From NCBI RefSeq assembly GCF_947623445.1, contig NC_135240.1, positions 28,148,001 through 28,212,000 on the forward strand: a DNA stretch of 64,000 nt, written 5' to 3'. The DNA comes from Clavelina lepadiformis (taxonomy: Eukaryota > Chordata > Ascidiacea > Aplousobranchia > Clavelinidae). The position numbers were made by a program, and so were the translations under genes. Positions 34,168 through 45,748 of the stretch are shown here, piece by piece (the stretch's first letter is position 1; each line of letters opens with the position of its first letter). The notes under the pieces were generated by a model. That model was not told where the DNA came from. It ran no database searches and saw only the letters and a list, made by a program, of their open reading frames with translations.

Positions 34168-37100
34168 TTATCCTCTTTCCACCACCATTGTGACGTTAGA
34201 GACGATAATTGCCAGGTATGAACCACTCACGCATGAAAAGCGCGTGTAGTTTTTATTGTATAGCCACCTGACGTGGTTACACGTCACGGTGGCCGACTGT
34301 GTAATTGCTTTGTTTTTCTGCCATTTACCCTGGATTTTAACGTAAAACACGCGTGGGTACATCAACAGCATACTGCATGTAGGTGACTCTATTTTCAATC
34401 TTAAGACAAACTTATTTTGGCCATGAACTTGTGCTTAAGTCCAAAGCGTTGCAAAAAAGTTGAACTTACCTCTGCCTGGTGTGCCTCCGTGAACTATTTC
34501 TCCATCGGTATACGAACAATGTGCACAGTAAGGTGCCTATGACGGATAAAATCACTGAAAGCGCAATTCTGCCACTGGGATTGGAGTAAGTTGAAACTGA
34601 AAAGATTTTAGATTCTCCATCAACTAATGCAACTAAAGTTAGTGTTCCAATGGTAAACCTTGCTCAGACAAGAGAAGCGAAAGCCTACCATTTAAAGTAA
34701 ACATTTTGTCGCTTGAATCGCATATGAAGTCATTCGGGAGAAGAGTGTCGACATAGGCGTGATGGAGTCGAAGCGGTTGATAACAGCGGAAGCGAAATTC
34801 CGTGGTCGGGTCTGCTTCGGTTCTCTGTCAAATTATTTGAACTTCATGACGTGAAATTGACTTTCAAGGGTTGATAGGCTTTCAAAGATAGCTGATTAGC
34901 TAAACGATTATAGTTAGCCTAAATACATGTAGGCTACAAACGAACTGTATGCTGCACAGGTTACAGTTTAACAAGTTCTTGCCAAGCCCATTTTGGGCTA
35001 CGTTGGGTGCTGAAACGTACATTTTCCAGCCACGTCATAAAAGGCTTCATTTTGCAATCACAAACGAGTTGATTTTCCCACAATTCAACGTTCAGTCTCT
35101 CCTGGCCAATATTTGAAAAAACATTGCCGGGAATTGTGGTGAGTTTGTTCGCTGATAACGTCAGTCGACTGAGTTTGGCAGCTCCGCTAAAAAAGACAGA
35201 ATCGTTTGACGACAATCAACACAGAAAGAAGACTATTCTAAGTTATTTGATGTTTATGCTCTTTTCAACTGATCGAATAAATTGGATGGAAATCTGACTT
35301 GAATGCATCAGGTGCAATGCTTGATATTCTGTTGTTGTGGAGATACAACCACATTAAATTTTTGCAATTGCTGAATGCTGAGTCATTTACGGTTGTAATG
35401 TAATTGTCACTTAAATCAGCTGACGTCATGTTTACCTGAAATCAAAAAGTTTTTTCAATTCTCTGTTGTATGGTCATATTAAGTCTAATTACTCCCTCAA
35501 CACTCCAGTAGGGCAAGATACCAGTTTTCCTATGCTCGAAGGAACTGAAAATAGAGACATATTTCGCAGGTAGACACTCCTCAGTGACAGGTTTTGCATA
35601 AAGTCTTCGTTGAAGGACTTCACGGGATTCGGGCCAAGATAAAGATAGGTCAACTTTCTGCAATAGAAATAAAAATTTTAGACAGAGCATGAAACATAAA
35701 TCTGTAACTTTTTTAGATCTCCACCACAAGATAAAAATACACGTATTCTGTGTAAAAATGGCGGATTGTAAACCTACCCGTTGTGTTGGAATAAATCACT
35801 TGGAATGTTGATGATCAGGTTATGCTGCAAACCTATGTACGTCAGACTTGGAAAGCTTTTAAGGTGTTCTGAGGTGATTACCCTTATCTTGTTGTACTGA
35901 AGCACCAAATAAGTCACCGACTTGAACGTGATGTCAGGAGCGGGCTTCACAGACTGGATGCCGTTGTCTGTGCATAAAGAATAGCAAAGAAGTGAATAGC
36001 AAAGTAACATAAGGGGCTGCACGGACGGTACATTAACGAAGAAGTGATAATTGTTCAAACTTTGCAGGTTCAGAGTTTTCAGCTTGGTGAAGTTTTTCAG
36101 TCGGGAGAGGTCCAACAACGGGATGTTATTTGCAGCCAACGATATCATAGCTACGTCACTTCTGATGTCATCAATGGGGATTTCTTTTAACTTAGCCTCC
36201 TCGCATCGAACACGAGGTGTGGACCAACCTATCCAAGATGACCTGGAGAAAAAAATAAATCGAAGTAGGATCGAGCAATTAGACAGACAGAGTTTTACTG
36301 ATCATTGAAATAAATATGAACAGCTATGGCAGAAGTTGAAGGACTGGAAAGCGTCACACAACGTACTTCCGTACAACTTAGCAATACCTTGTTTATTGTA
36401 CTATATGTCGTGCCTTAACGAACTGCAAACTTAAACCTGTTATTGATCTGTTTAATACGGTAGACTCGCAAAGCATAACGCACACCCTTTGTTTATTCAA
36501 CGCGCGTATATCACAGAGCTTGTAATTATCCCACGTTGTTAAATTTCAAAGGCGGGAAAATTGAAGATTTCATTTACCAATAGTTTCTTTTGTTCTTTTT
36601 CGCGGTTCCCGGCGGCGGGTAGTACTGCTTGAAATGTTTGTCGTAACAAACACAAGTTCTTGGACAGAGTGACGTGTTTGTGTTCGTGCTTGCCGCGGTG
36701 GTTGTGGGGGAACGGGTGGTAGTAGCTACCTCGTTGCAATCTAGAAAGCAGATATGAATCATAGAAGATGTTATCCGTTCCGTTTCTGATCGAGGAAAAG
36801 TTGAACCTTAAGCAAAGAATCTACCGGTCCATGACTGGTCATCGGATTCGCAGGAGAAACTTTCAGTTTTTATTTCGTGAGATTTCTTGTTGTGGTTTCG
36901 CAACGGTTGCTGACATTTGTAGCGAATCTCGTTTGGTATGTCGCGCCCCACAAGCTGCGGTAAGAACACGGGAAATCTTTATCTCACCGAACTCATCAAT
37001 CTGATCACTTAATGTTTTAACTTTTATGCTTTAGGTGAAACAGCAACAAAGCGTCATACTTTACAGTAAAACTCTTACCTCGTTTTCAAATTGTTTGAGC

Positions 37101-39257
37101 CAACGCAAGGAGCAGTTGCAATTTAAAGGATTTTCGTATAAATTGATTTTAAGGAGCGGTTTGCCGAGCTTGGTAAAAGTTCCTGCTCGAAGGCTCTCGA
37201 TCAAGTTATCCGAGAGATCAAGTCTTCGCAGCGAAGATGCCCCTGGACGGACAAAATTATAGACATCATAATATTTTCAAATTACATCAGGATAGTGATC
37301 TAGCCCCGTTTACACGACCCAGTAAGAATAACTAAAATCAAAACTTTACCATCAAAGGCCGCGCTTTCTACAGAAAATATTTTATTTGAAGAAACCAAAA
37401 GTCGTCGCAATTGGGAGTTTCCCTTAAACGATCCGTTTTTAAGCTCTGTGATGAGATTCCGGGAGAGATCCAAGCCGGATAAAGCTGTTAGCCAATAATG
37501 GGTTAATTGTAAAACAATCGACATCTGATCATTTTTATGTTATTTATTGGACAATACTCAAGACTTAAAATCTGGTTAAAAAAAAAACTATAAACAAATA
37601 AAAGTTTTAATGAAGCAAAGTCAAATTGCGTCATCGATTTAAATTTCTAACTTGAAGAATTCGCAATTCCAATCGGGACTTTGGTGAGATTACAGCTTTT
37701 GAGGCCAAGTTCGTCCAAGTGAAGATTACTCAGCCAACCAGCTTCGAAATTCCTGAGAGGATTATTTTGTAACCCTAGATTCTGCAAGAAGGGACATTTA
37801 TTTTGAAACACGTCATCATCAAATACAGCAGTACAATGCCCACTTCATGCGCGGTGATGTTTTAGTTTTTAGAACTTAGCATTGAAACACTAACAAATCA
37901 GGAATTAAACCGTGAAATTTGAAGTTACAAAATTTTTGAAAGTTCATTTTTTGAAGTTACAAAATTGAATGCTCTTTAAGTGATTGAATTAATTGAGCAG
38001 GGAGATTGTCACCGCCACTTTCCGGGTTAAGAATTGCTCGCTTGCAGGAAATGAATCGCTCAAAATCCCACAAGACCATTTTGGTAAACAGGAAGTAATT
38101 AAAAGTGTGTTCAGCCTTCAGAGAACAATTATTACCCGCTTTCTGTATATTGGGCACAGACTGAGGTGCAATGTAAATGGATTGTTAAACCAACGAACAC
38201 GAAATCCCCTTCGACCTTTATAAATGTGACACGGAAGCTTGTCAACACCGAACATAACCGCACATTAACTGAAGCCTTTACACTCCTCCAAACCAAGAAT
38301 GGCATTTCTATACAAAGTACCACAATTGAAATCTTACGAGCAGGTTTGGTGTGAAGCGGAAATCGTCTTTGGATATGGAAGTGATGAAGTTCCTTGATAG
38401 AACAAGAACTTCCAAGTTTGGAAAAGATTTCAGTCCGCCAGTGGGCACCACCGACAACTTGTTATCGCTAGAAACACACAATATAAGTTGGTTGTAACAT
38501 TGCGCAGGAGCACGACCTTTAGGTGTTGGCGAGTGTGTCAAGGCAATGATTTAATGCGTCACAGGATAAACAAACCTCGCCTTTAATCGGATGTGACATC
38601 CTATGCTCAAGCAATCTCCATGGTTATCAAACAAGTTTATTACAGCTAACGTTTTAAATTGAAAATATATTTTTGTCGTGATTAAGGACTCCTTTGCTGT
38701 AGATGACATACTTAACATAATCCACTTTTGAATCTTAGAGTATAACAGAACTTACAACAGCGAGATGAAAGTGACCGAAGGCAGGACAAGACCTTTCGAG
38801 GATGCGACTATTCTCTGCACTTTGTTCGACATCACCTCCATGTAGGAGAGGTTCACAAAACCGGCAAAGTCGTCGACGTGGAGCTGCAGGAGTCGGTTAC
38901 GGAAGAGAGTGAGTGTCTTCACGTGACCGATGTCGCCTGAGACTTGAAACCTGGTCAAGTTTCGACCAGCACAGTCCAGATGGGGCGGGCTCATTTTGTA
39001 CACGTCACTGTGAAACATTGTGACGTTAGAACACGGAAAGGCTTTTGTGAAACTCTTCTACTAAGCTGATACCTTTTGAAAGGAACATCATCTACTACGG
39101 TATTCGTGAGAAGACAACCATTACCGAATTTCTGAGTTCGATTCCCGTCACTGACACTTTGCCCATCGCTAAAGAGAGTAAATACACCGAGCAGTAAGAC
39201 TAAAAATATTGTCATGTCCAGACTTTTCATTGAGTATGATGAAATTAAAAACTTCAA
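34168..39257 (-). CDS. Type I transmembrane leucine-rich-repeat receptor, two LRR modules
   Basis: Fourteen exons join in frame on the minus strand: 39257-39073, 39007-38756, 38467-38338, 37781-37652, 37484-37350, 37242-37079, 36954-36825, 36740-36578, 36242-35778, 35657-35522, 35435-35299, 35186-35021, 34824-34689 and 34596-34470. A possible last exon (34372-34168) also keeps frame but has a weak acceptor. The product is about 820-886 residues. A signal peptide (MTIFLVLLLGVFTLF) is followed by LRR module 1, closed by a cysteine cap (NCNCSLRWL). Next are a Thr-rich linker, an N-terminal cap (CPRTCVCY), LRR module 2 and a second cap (VCDCKMKPF). One membrane span follows (LSVILSVIGTLLCTLFVY). 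The architecture suggests cell-surface recognition, adhesive or immune. No TIR, Ig or kinase domain is visible. Exon 9 includes an odd hydrophobic insert (LLCYSLLCYSLC) that may be an unrecognised intron. Confidence 0.85.
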
Positions 39258-41234
39258 ATTCTCTCTGAATGAACCAACCGCTCTGTCTGTAGCTAGTCAT
39301 GTACTGCAATACAGCGCGCCGCTGGTAAAGCGATAAGTTTTCTCTTTTTCAAACTTTTTTTAAACCACGTTCAAAGTTAAGATGTCTATGACGAAGGAAA
39401 GGTTTCTTTTACCAAGTGGTTGTGAAAGTAATTAAGGTTAATCAAAATGTTGTGCCGATGGCAAAGACAGTTTAAAATAACAGTAACAATGACGACAAAG
39501 ACCTAAATGAATAACAAGCTTTCATCACACTTTGTGGGATGAAGTCAGAATATATAAATTCTTATATCGATGCTTTAATTGTAATAATGAAACACCGTTT
39601 TTCAAATAAACTTATTCTTCTTAACTATGACGTTTGCTTATGAATAATAAAAAACATAACTAGGTTGTAAGTTTTCATCCAGTGGTACCGCCAAATAAGA
39701 CTTTCTGCTTATCCCTGCTTTCCAAGTTGTAATTCCACTGGGTATTATTGGTTGATTGCGGTTATTATTAATATTATCATCGATAGAAAATAAGAAAAGA
39801 TCGGAAGCCATCACGTATGGTCACGTGGTTGCATGTCTGCCACACATTTTTTTCTTTTTCTTCGCTCTGGACTCAAAAATAAGCACGACTAGGAAACGAA
39901 AGACGAATACCACCTTAAACAGTGCACAACAGGAGAAAGCAATCAATGTTCCTAAAAAAAACAAAAAAAACGAGACACTATCTGCATGTATTTAATTTTG
40001 GTATCTCTTTGGTACAAAATGGTATACTAAAGGTGTCAAAATGTCCAAAATACGAACCTCTGCCCTAAAAATAGGACGAAAATAAGGACGCAAGTGAAAA
40101 TAAGGACATTTCTTAGAAATTAAGGACAAAAATATTTTGTAAGACACGGACCTTCAAAATAAGGACAATATGGCAACCCTGGCTATATACTTGTACTTGT
40201 AATGTTGCATTCAACGCTTTCTAATGACTCAAAAGCTTATTTCGACTCGACTTTAATAAAAACATCGCCAAAATGTTATTGCAAAAATACAAAATAAAAA
40301 ACAAACATGGCAAATATTAAACCTGCAACAAACATAAGATAAAAATAAAGTTTACAAAACTTGGGCAACTAGTTACAAAAGATTAATTTTAAAATCACTT
40401 TGACGTGAAGTCCAACTGTCAGTGTCAATGTTAGACATAGACATCCGCTATTATAATTAACTTCTTAAATTTCAACAACAAGCAAATAATGATTTATGTG
40501 GATAATTGTGTTAGAATTGATGGTAAAGGAAAGCGGTATTGTTCCAATATATCGCTGTGATTCGATTCCAGATTCCTGCATCGACGGTTTTCTGCATCGG
40601 TCGGTAAAAGGACTTTGAAACATTTGGACGCGAAATCGTCGTTCACAATTTCCTTTTAATAAAGTTTAAATATGATTATGTCATATAATCCATGTTTATT
40701 TTGAACGTTGAAATAATTTATCAACGATTCTATTTTAGTTCATCAAATAAGCAACAACTTGTGAACAAGCGCCGCATAGGTACTGGCGAGGGGATTTCCC
40801 TGAACACTTTGCAGCAAGTGGGGGGTCGATGACCTTATGATGACCCTTATGACGCTTATTGCAAAGTTTGTTTCTGAAGACGACCTGCATTTTTTGCTTT
40901 CACACTGGATACTTCTCTTTGCTTTATAAAATGATTTAAATTAAGCTTAATTAAAGATATTTGCTCATTTATAAATGATCAACTCATGCATTTCTTACAC
41001 AAGGTGGTATTAAAACTCTGATCAAGTTCCATGAAATAAAGCCAGTAATGTAGTAAATGTTGAATCCCGTAAATGTTTGTCAAATTTTCGGCGCGATTTA
41101 TTGCGACCAGAAGATTCTAAAAAATATACGTTTCAAATAAAAAGAAAAAATTAATAATTTAAACTAAATATAAAGTAAGTCGAGAAAATATTTACACTCA
41201 ACAGGTTTCTATCAAACAACAAGAAAGTTTCCAT
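39258..41234. other. Spacer with a GGAC-rich repetitive patch
   Basis: No gene is seen. At about 40060-40180 the phrase AAATAAGGAC recurs four or five times, ending in ATATGGCAACCCTG. That ending looks like one terminus of a DNA transposon, but no partner end was found. Confidence 0.35.
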
Positions 41235-41510
41235 CAACTCAAAATGAAGGGAAACATAATTTGCGAAATCGAAAACCAGGTTCGAGGGTCATAGTCAGTG
41301 GTATGTTGCGTATATTTGACCGGTTAGTTGCTTCTTCTTCATTATCAAGATCTGGTGTAATTCAATATTTTTAACTAAAGTTCATTATATTATGATTTTA
41401 ATTTCCAGCTACATTAAATCAATGTCACACATATTAAACGCCTGTAGATTGTTTACGTCATAACATTAAATTTTTAAAGTTGAATTGAAATTTATTTTTG
41501 TAAAAATCTG
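41235..41510 (-). repeat. Inverted copy of 58475-58740
   Basis: The reverse complement of this block appears at 58475-58740 with about 10-15 percent scattered differences. A shared landmark on the plus strand here is AATCAATGTCACACATATTA. It lies just downstream of the unknown gene at 41579-42896. Confidence 0.75.
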
Positions 41511-41578
41511 CTGGAGCAAGTATAGTACTTGCCAAAACTCACTAAAACAAACCGGAATAATATTTCGGCATAGACATT

Positions 41579-42896
41579 TCAAAGCACGCTGAAGTTTTTG
41601 AATTCGGTGAAAGAAAGCAGTTCAGCCACAATGTTAGGAAGATCGTCTCTTCTCCGTTCATCCATGAACGCCATAAGAGTGCATAAACATCCCAATGCTT
41701 CATCTGCTAGTATTTCTGGAATCAAAAATTAATGTTTTCAATAAATACGATTGCTTAACATATACAACAAAGCGTCAATATCTCTAACGTTAAATAATCA
41801 AATCAAAACGTCCATGATTCAACAATCCTTAATCCAGATAGTAACTAGGAAACTAAATCAATAACGATGAAATATTTACATAAAATGAAGTTTAAACGAA
41901 ATACATACCATTTTCGTTTAAATCGACATCTGCTATAGTCCACAACAGGTCTCGTAGCGCGTAGTACAACTCGTCATAATTGAGCATTGGAAATAATTGA
42001 AACGTGCATCGTCCCTTCTTCCGTCAGCTGTACCACGTTCTGGGGCGATTTTCAGAAATCTTACAACAAAGAAGAACCCACAAGTGAAATTGTGCAATGT
42101 GCATTGAAATAGCTACCAAAGAAACTCCATGAACGCCAACTTATCAAAGAGTAAATATACAGGTGTATAATGTGAAGGTTTTAACACATGTCACAAACTA
42201 CATTTGTCTTTGCAACTTACCCATTGAGAATTTTATTCAAATCTTTGACACTTGCGATGAGTAATTGCATGGAAGGGTTATAGCCGTAACCAGCTCTGCC
42301 GGCATTTTTGTCATATTGATCGACAATTTTCTGAAAGACGTTAACTTTTGCAGAGACTGTAAAATATTTGTAACTAACATCTGAGAAAAGTTAATGACAT
42401 GACCAAATAATTTATTTCTTACTCGAGTCGAACTTAAGTTGAGATTAGAAGCAAGTCAATAAAGTATGGTGACGTCATCTTAACGTATGGTGACATCATA
42501 CTACGGATTAGGTAACCACACTCAAAGTCAAATTTAATCTGGTTGACAAGTTATTTCAAAGAACTTCAACTTGTGATAAAAATGTTGAGTTTTGTAATTT
42601 TTACGAATTAATATTTTGTTGTTCCGTCTATAGCCTGCTATGATGTGATTTGAGTCGAGTCAAGCCTTTGTAGAAAGCGTCAACATGCGAGAATCACACG
42701 AATCACACGTTTATGTTGCAAAGAATTTTGATCCTTACTACAACAAGCTTTGAAAGTTAAATATAAACATAAGCTTAACTCAAGTCAATCGCAGTCCCTG
42801 CATCCGTATTTAAGTAAATCGAAATAAAAGAAAACTTACAGATTACCGCAAAACTTGTCATTGTCCTGGAGATTAACTTGATTTGGTCAAGAACCA
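41579..42896 (-). CDS. Exons of an unknown helical protein, possibly broken
   Basis: Four minus-strand segments have good splice sites. They are 42896-42840 (ending GTAAGT), 42356-42221 (after TTTTACAG, ending GTAAGT), 41987-41909 (starting at an ATG, ending GTATGT) and 41715-41579 (after GATTCCAG, ending TGA). The first two join in frame, and the last two join in frame to give 71 residues that include LYYALRDLLWTIADVDL and LCTLMAFMDERRRDDL. Between the second and third, the matching frame meets a TGA near 42026. Either an intron boundary is misread, or these are two genes, or the gene is dead. I recognise no domain. Composition is helix-forming and acidic. A degraded inverted copy of the second exon's start lies at about 45580-45610. 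Confidence 0.4.
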
Positions 42897-43610
42897 CTGC
42901 AAAAAATTTCCAAGCCGAAAATTTCTTTCAAAAAAACAATAGTCTAATGAAGTTTTATGTCATAAGGTAAACAATCGATGCCTATAGATAAATAGAATAA
43001 AATATAAAAAAGGAAATATTTACAAAGTTAAGGACGGAATGAATCTTTATAAAGTGCAGTGCAGTAGAATGACACAACATATTTCGTGAGCTCGAACACG
43101 TTATCTGTTTAAAATACAGGATATGACCAAAGAAATACCAGGATTGATTTAACGCTAATCCAGAGACATCACACCAACGTGTTGAATATATTCAAGTGAC
43201 TACGACTACGTCACGTGGTCATTGTCCACCCGCGGCCGTTAACTAATCTACCGCTGTTAGCTCATTCTTCGGCTAAACAAGAGGCGACCAACACGCCGAT
43301 CGTAATCTTCTTCGAAGTTAAATATTAGTACAATGTAGCACATCATCATTCAAAAGCGTTTTAGATGTTTTCTTCTTACCAATTATTTAAGCAAGGAACA
43401 TGTTCTTCGAAACGATTGAATATTTTATTCGCAAAACCTATTAAGTAGCCTTAGTAAATACGTTGACATGAGCTATGAAAATTTCTTTGCTAGTCGATCA
43501 TTTTGATGCGCCTTTGCTAAAGTAACTTACAAGCCTAAGAAGTTTGGGAAACTTTGCACCGAGCTACGTCTCATGAAACAGCATTTGCTAAACTCGCATT
43601 CATTTTTCAC
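42320..43610 (-). repeat. Left arm of a segmental inverted duplication (partner 44805-45610)
   Basis: Blocks at 42320-42700 and 43380-43610 appear in reverse complement at 45230-45610 and 44805-45010. Shared phrases include AGCAAATGCTGTTTCATGAG and TAGCAAAGAAATTTTCATAG, both written as in the partner. Part of the same arm (42055-42140 and 42590-42790) also matches 56380-56690 in inverted orientation. The duplication copied an exon of the unknown gene. Confidence 0.7.
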
Positions 43611-43619
43611 GCTTGACCG

Positions 43620-44040
43620 CTCTTTAATTTAAGGCCAACTTGTTTATAGACTTACCCTTAACTTTAAACCCTTTGTTGAATTTTATCCGCTGAAAACTTT
43701 CCCATTTACTTTAGTGTATTATACTTAGCAGCATTTCATATGTTTCACTTCCGTGCTTTGTGGCCACATTCCCTTTAAAGCGTCACGCGTGGAACTTGTT
43801 CAATGCTTTTAGCGAACTTTGTTAACATATTTGATCCGAGCTGTGTCGGGATTCTGGGTCTGGTTATCAATATACTTACTCGACAATTGTAAGTAGCCTC
43901 ATTTTAAAATCGTCCCCTCCGTTGTGTGTGTTTTGACAGTTTAATTGTAGGATTCCTCGAATAACCCAAACCATATTTATATGTTGAATTTTCGATTCGG
44001 TAGAAGTGTTGGAAAGCTACATTACATATCCAGTGTAACG
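43620..44040 (-). repeat. Inverted copy of 53270-53700
   Basis: This block and 53270-53700 are reverse complements with moderate divergence. Shared landmarks are the AACATATAAATATGGTTTGG phrase and a GTGTATTATACTTAG stretch. Confidence 0.75.
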
Positions 44041-44179
44041 TAGAAAGATTGTGGAATAATTAGAGCGCCGTAAAGTCGACATAGGGCTTCAATGTAAGCA
44101 ATTGGTCCCTGATTTCACTTGTCTTGCCTAATAGGCCAACTATATTACCTACGACGACGTAGATATTTAATTCCGAACT

Positions 44180-44373
44180 CCATTTGTGTTACCTTGTTGG
44201 TCTATGGATAGGTCTCAAAGCCTACCTTGTATGTAGTTGATCTCCGATTTTGTCTTATCTGGTTGGCCTTTGGGTAGGTCTCCAAGGCCTGTTTGTAGTT
44301 TATCCCGGATTCCGTTTGTTGTACGGTGTTGGCCATTAGATAGGTCTCGAAGCTTATCCTGCCGGCAGTTGAC
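44180..44373. repeat. Tandem repeat, about three units of 65-75 bp
   Basis: Diverged units contain GGATAGGTCTCAAAGCCTAC, GGGTAGGTCTCCAAGGCCTG and AGATAGGTCTCGAAGCTTAT in turn. The same array lies in reverse orientation at about 53020-53260, beside the partner of the neighbouring inverted block. Confidence 0.7.
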
Positions 44374-44660
44374 AGTAGGTCAGGTCGTGAGACAATTATT
44401 AAATCGCGTTAAAACAAAGCGGGAAGAAATGAGTTACTTTTCGCATGAGACAATTAACAGCCCAATTATAAACGGCCAAGCTGCGGATCTCACAGCTGTT
44501 AACCTACATTTTATAAGGGAGTGCTTTTGTTGTTGTAGTTTCAACATATGCCCGTAATTTTTCTAAATCTGTCGGCCTCATTTTAATCTTTTGTCAAATG
44601 ACCCAGTTGGATTTCTTCAGTTTTCTTCCCGCTTTGTTTTAACGCGATTTATTTTCTTAA
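44374..44660. mobile_element. MITE-like element with roughly 55-bp terminal inverted repeats
   Basis: Left end AGTAGGTCAGGTCGTGAGAC continues into a 30-bp block that includes CGCGTTAAAACAAAGCGGG. The right end holds the inverse of that block (44626-44655). The complete inverted right end, through TCTCACGACCTGACCTACT, is preserved in the direct copies at 54296-54730 and 56692-57012. No target duplication could be fixed and there is no coding capacity. Confidence 0.6.
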
Positions 44661-44804
44661 AATCATATTAACCTATTTCTTGTCTTCATTGTAATGTTTG
44701 TATAAAAACCACCGACAAATTGCCATTCTGACATAAGACAGGGGACAGTCCACTAATATGAGCTTGTGTGAGCACCAAAGTCGCTGGTTCGTGGTTCGTC
44801 AACA

Positions 44805-45610
44805 AAATGCGAGTTTAGCAAATGCTGTTTCATGAGTTGTAGCTCGGTGCAAAGTTGCCCAAACTTCTTAGGCTTGTGAGTTACTTTAGCAAAGGCGTAT
44901 CAAAATGATCGACTAGCAAAGAAATTTTCATAGCTCATATAAGCGGCTAATTGTGTCCACGTATTTACTAAGTTTACTTAGTAGGTTTTGCGAATAATAT
45001 ATTGCTTAAATACAATAATTTGAATATATTTAACAAGTTAGTTTCATGTTTTTAGACTTGGATTAAACCAGACCAGATATTTCTTCGGTCATATCTGCAC
45101 TAACTTTTGAGTTAAGTTGAAGTTTATCTGAAGGAAAATGCCTACCTTAAAAGAATTCTGTAAGTTGTTTTATTTCAATTTACTTAAATGTAGATGCAAC
45201 GACCGAAAGTCTAAAAATTCTGTGTGATTTCATGAACGTGTGGTTCGTTGAATGTTTTTCTCAGTAACGTTTTATCTCGCATGTTGATGGTTTCTAGAAA
45301 GTTTTGACTCCACTTAAATCATGTCATGTCATAGACGGTGTAGTATATATTATATTACACACGAAGAAACGAAGGTAATGCGTAAAAATGTCAAAAATCA
45401 ATATTTTTGCTGAATTTATAACCAGATTACATTTGACTTTGAGCGTGATTACCTAATCAGTAGTATGACCTCACTAAACTTTACAAAGATGACGTCATTT
45501 GAATCGAACAAGAAATGAATTAAATGATTTGGTCATGTCATTAACTTTGCTCAGATGTTAGTTACAAATATTTTACAGTTTTTGCACAAGTCGACGAATT
45601 TCTGAAAATT
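44805..45610 (+). repeat. Right arm of the segmental inverted duplication
   Basis: This is the reverse complement of parts of 42320-43610. It ends within the equivalent of the second exon of the unknown gene, where a hAT remnant begins. Confidence 0.7.
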
Positions 45611-45614
45611 GTCA

Positions 45615-45748
45615 AACAATTTCATGAAAGTTAATTGAAAATAAATTGTTCTTTTATTTAATGCTTTTTTATTTTGCAATGAGGTGGGGCGCGAAATTTT
45701 TAGGTACCGTCAAGGGGGGCGTGTGCCAAAAAGTTTAAGAACCCCTGC
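45615..45748. mobile_element. Truncated hAT MITE (3' half)
   Basis: The stretch from TGAAAGTTAATTGAAAATAA to AAGAACCCCTG matches the right half of the complete element at 60469-60756. Its left half is missing. Confidence 0.7.

Noticed and set aside
34255-34300. Near-palindrome GCCACCTGACGTG...CACGTCACGGTGGC as an unfolded-protein-response site
   Set aside because: The core resembles TGACGTG sites, but it falls in the possible last exon of the LRR gene and there is no promoter context.
42000-42060. In-frame TGA in the unknown gene as a selenocysteine codon
   Set aside because: There is no sign of a SECIS hairpin or a known selenoprotein context. A misread intron or a dead gene is simpler.
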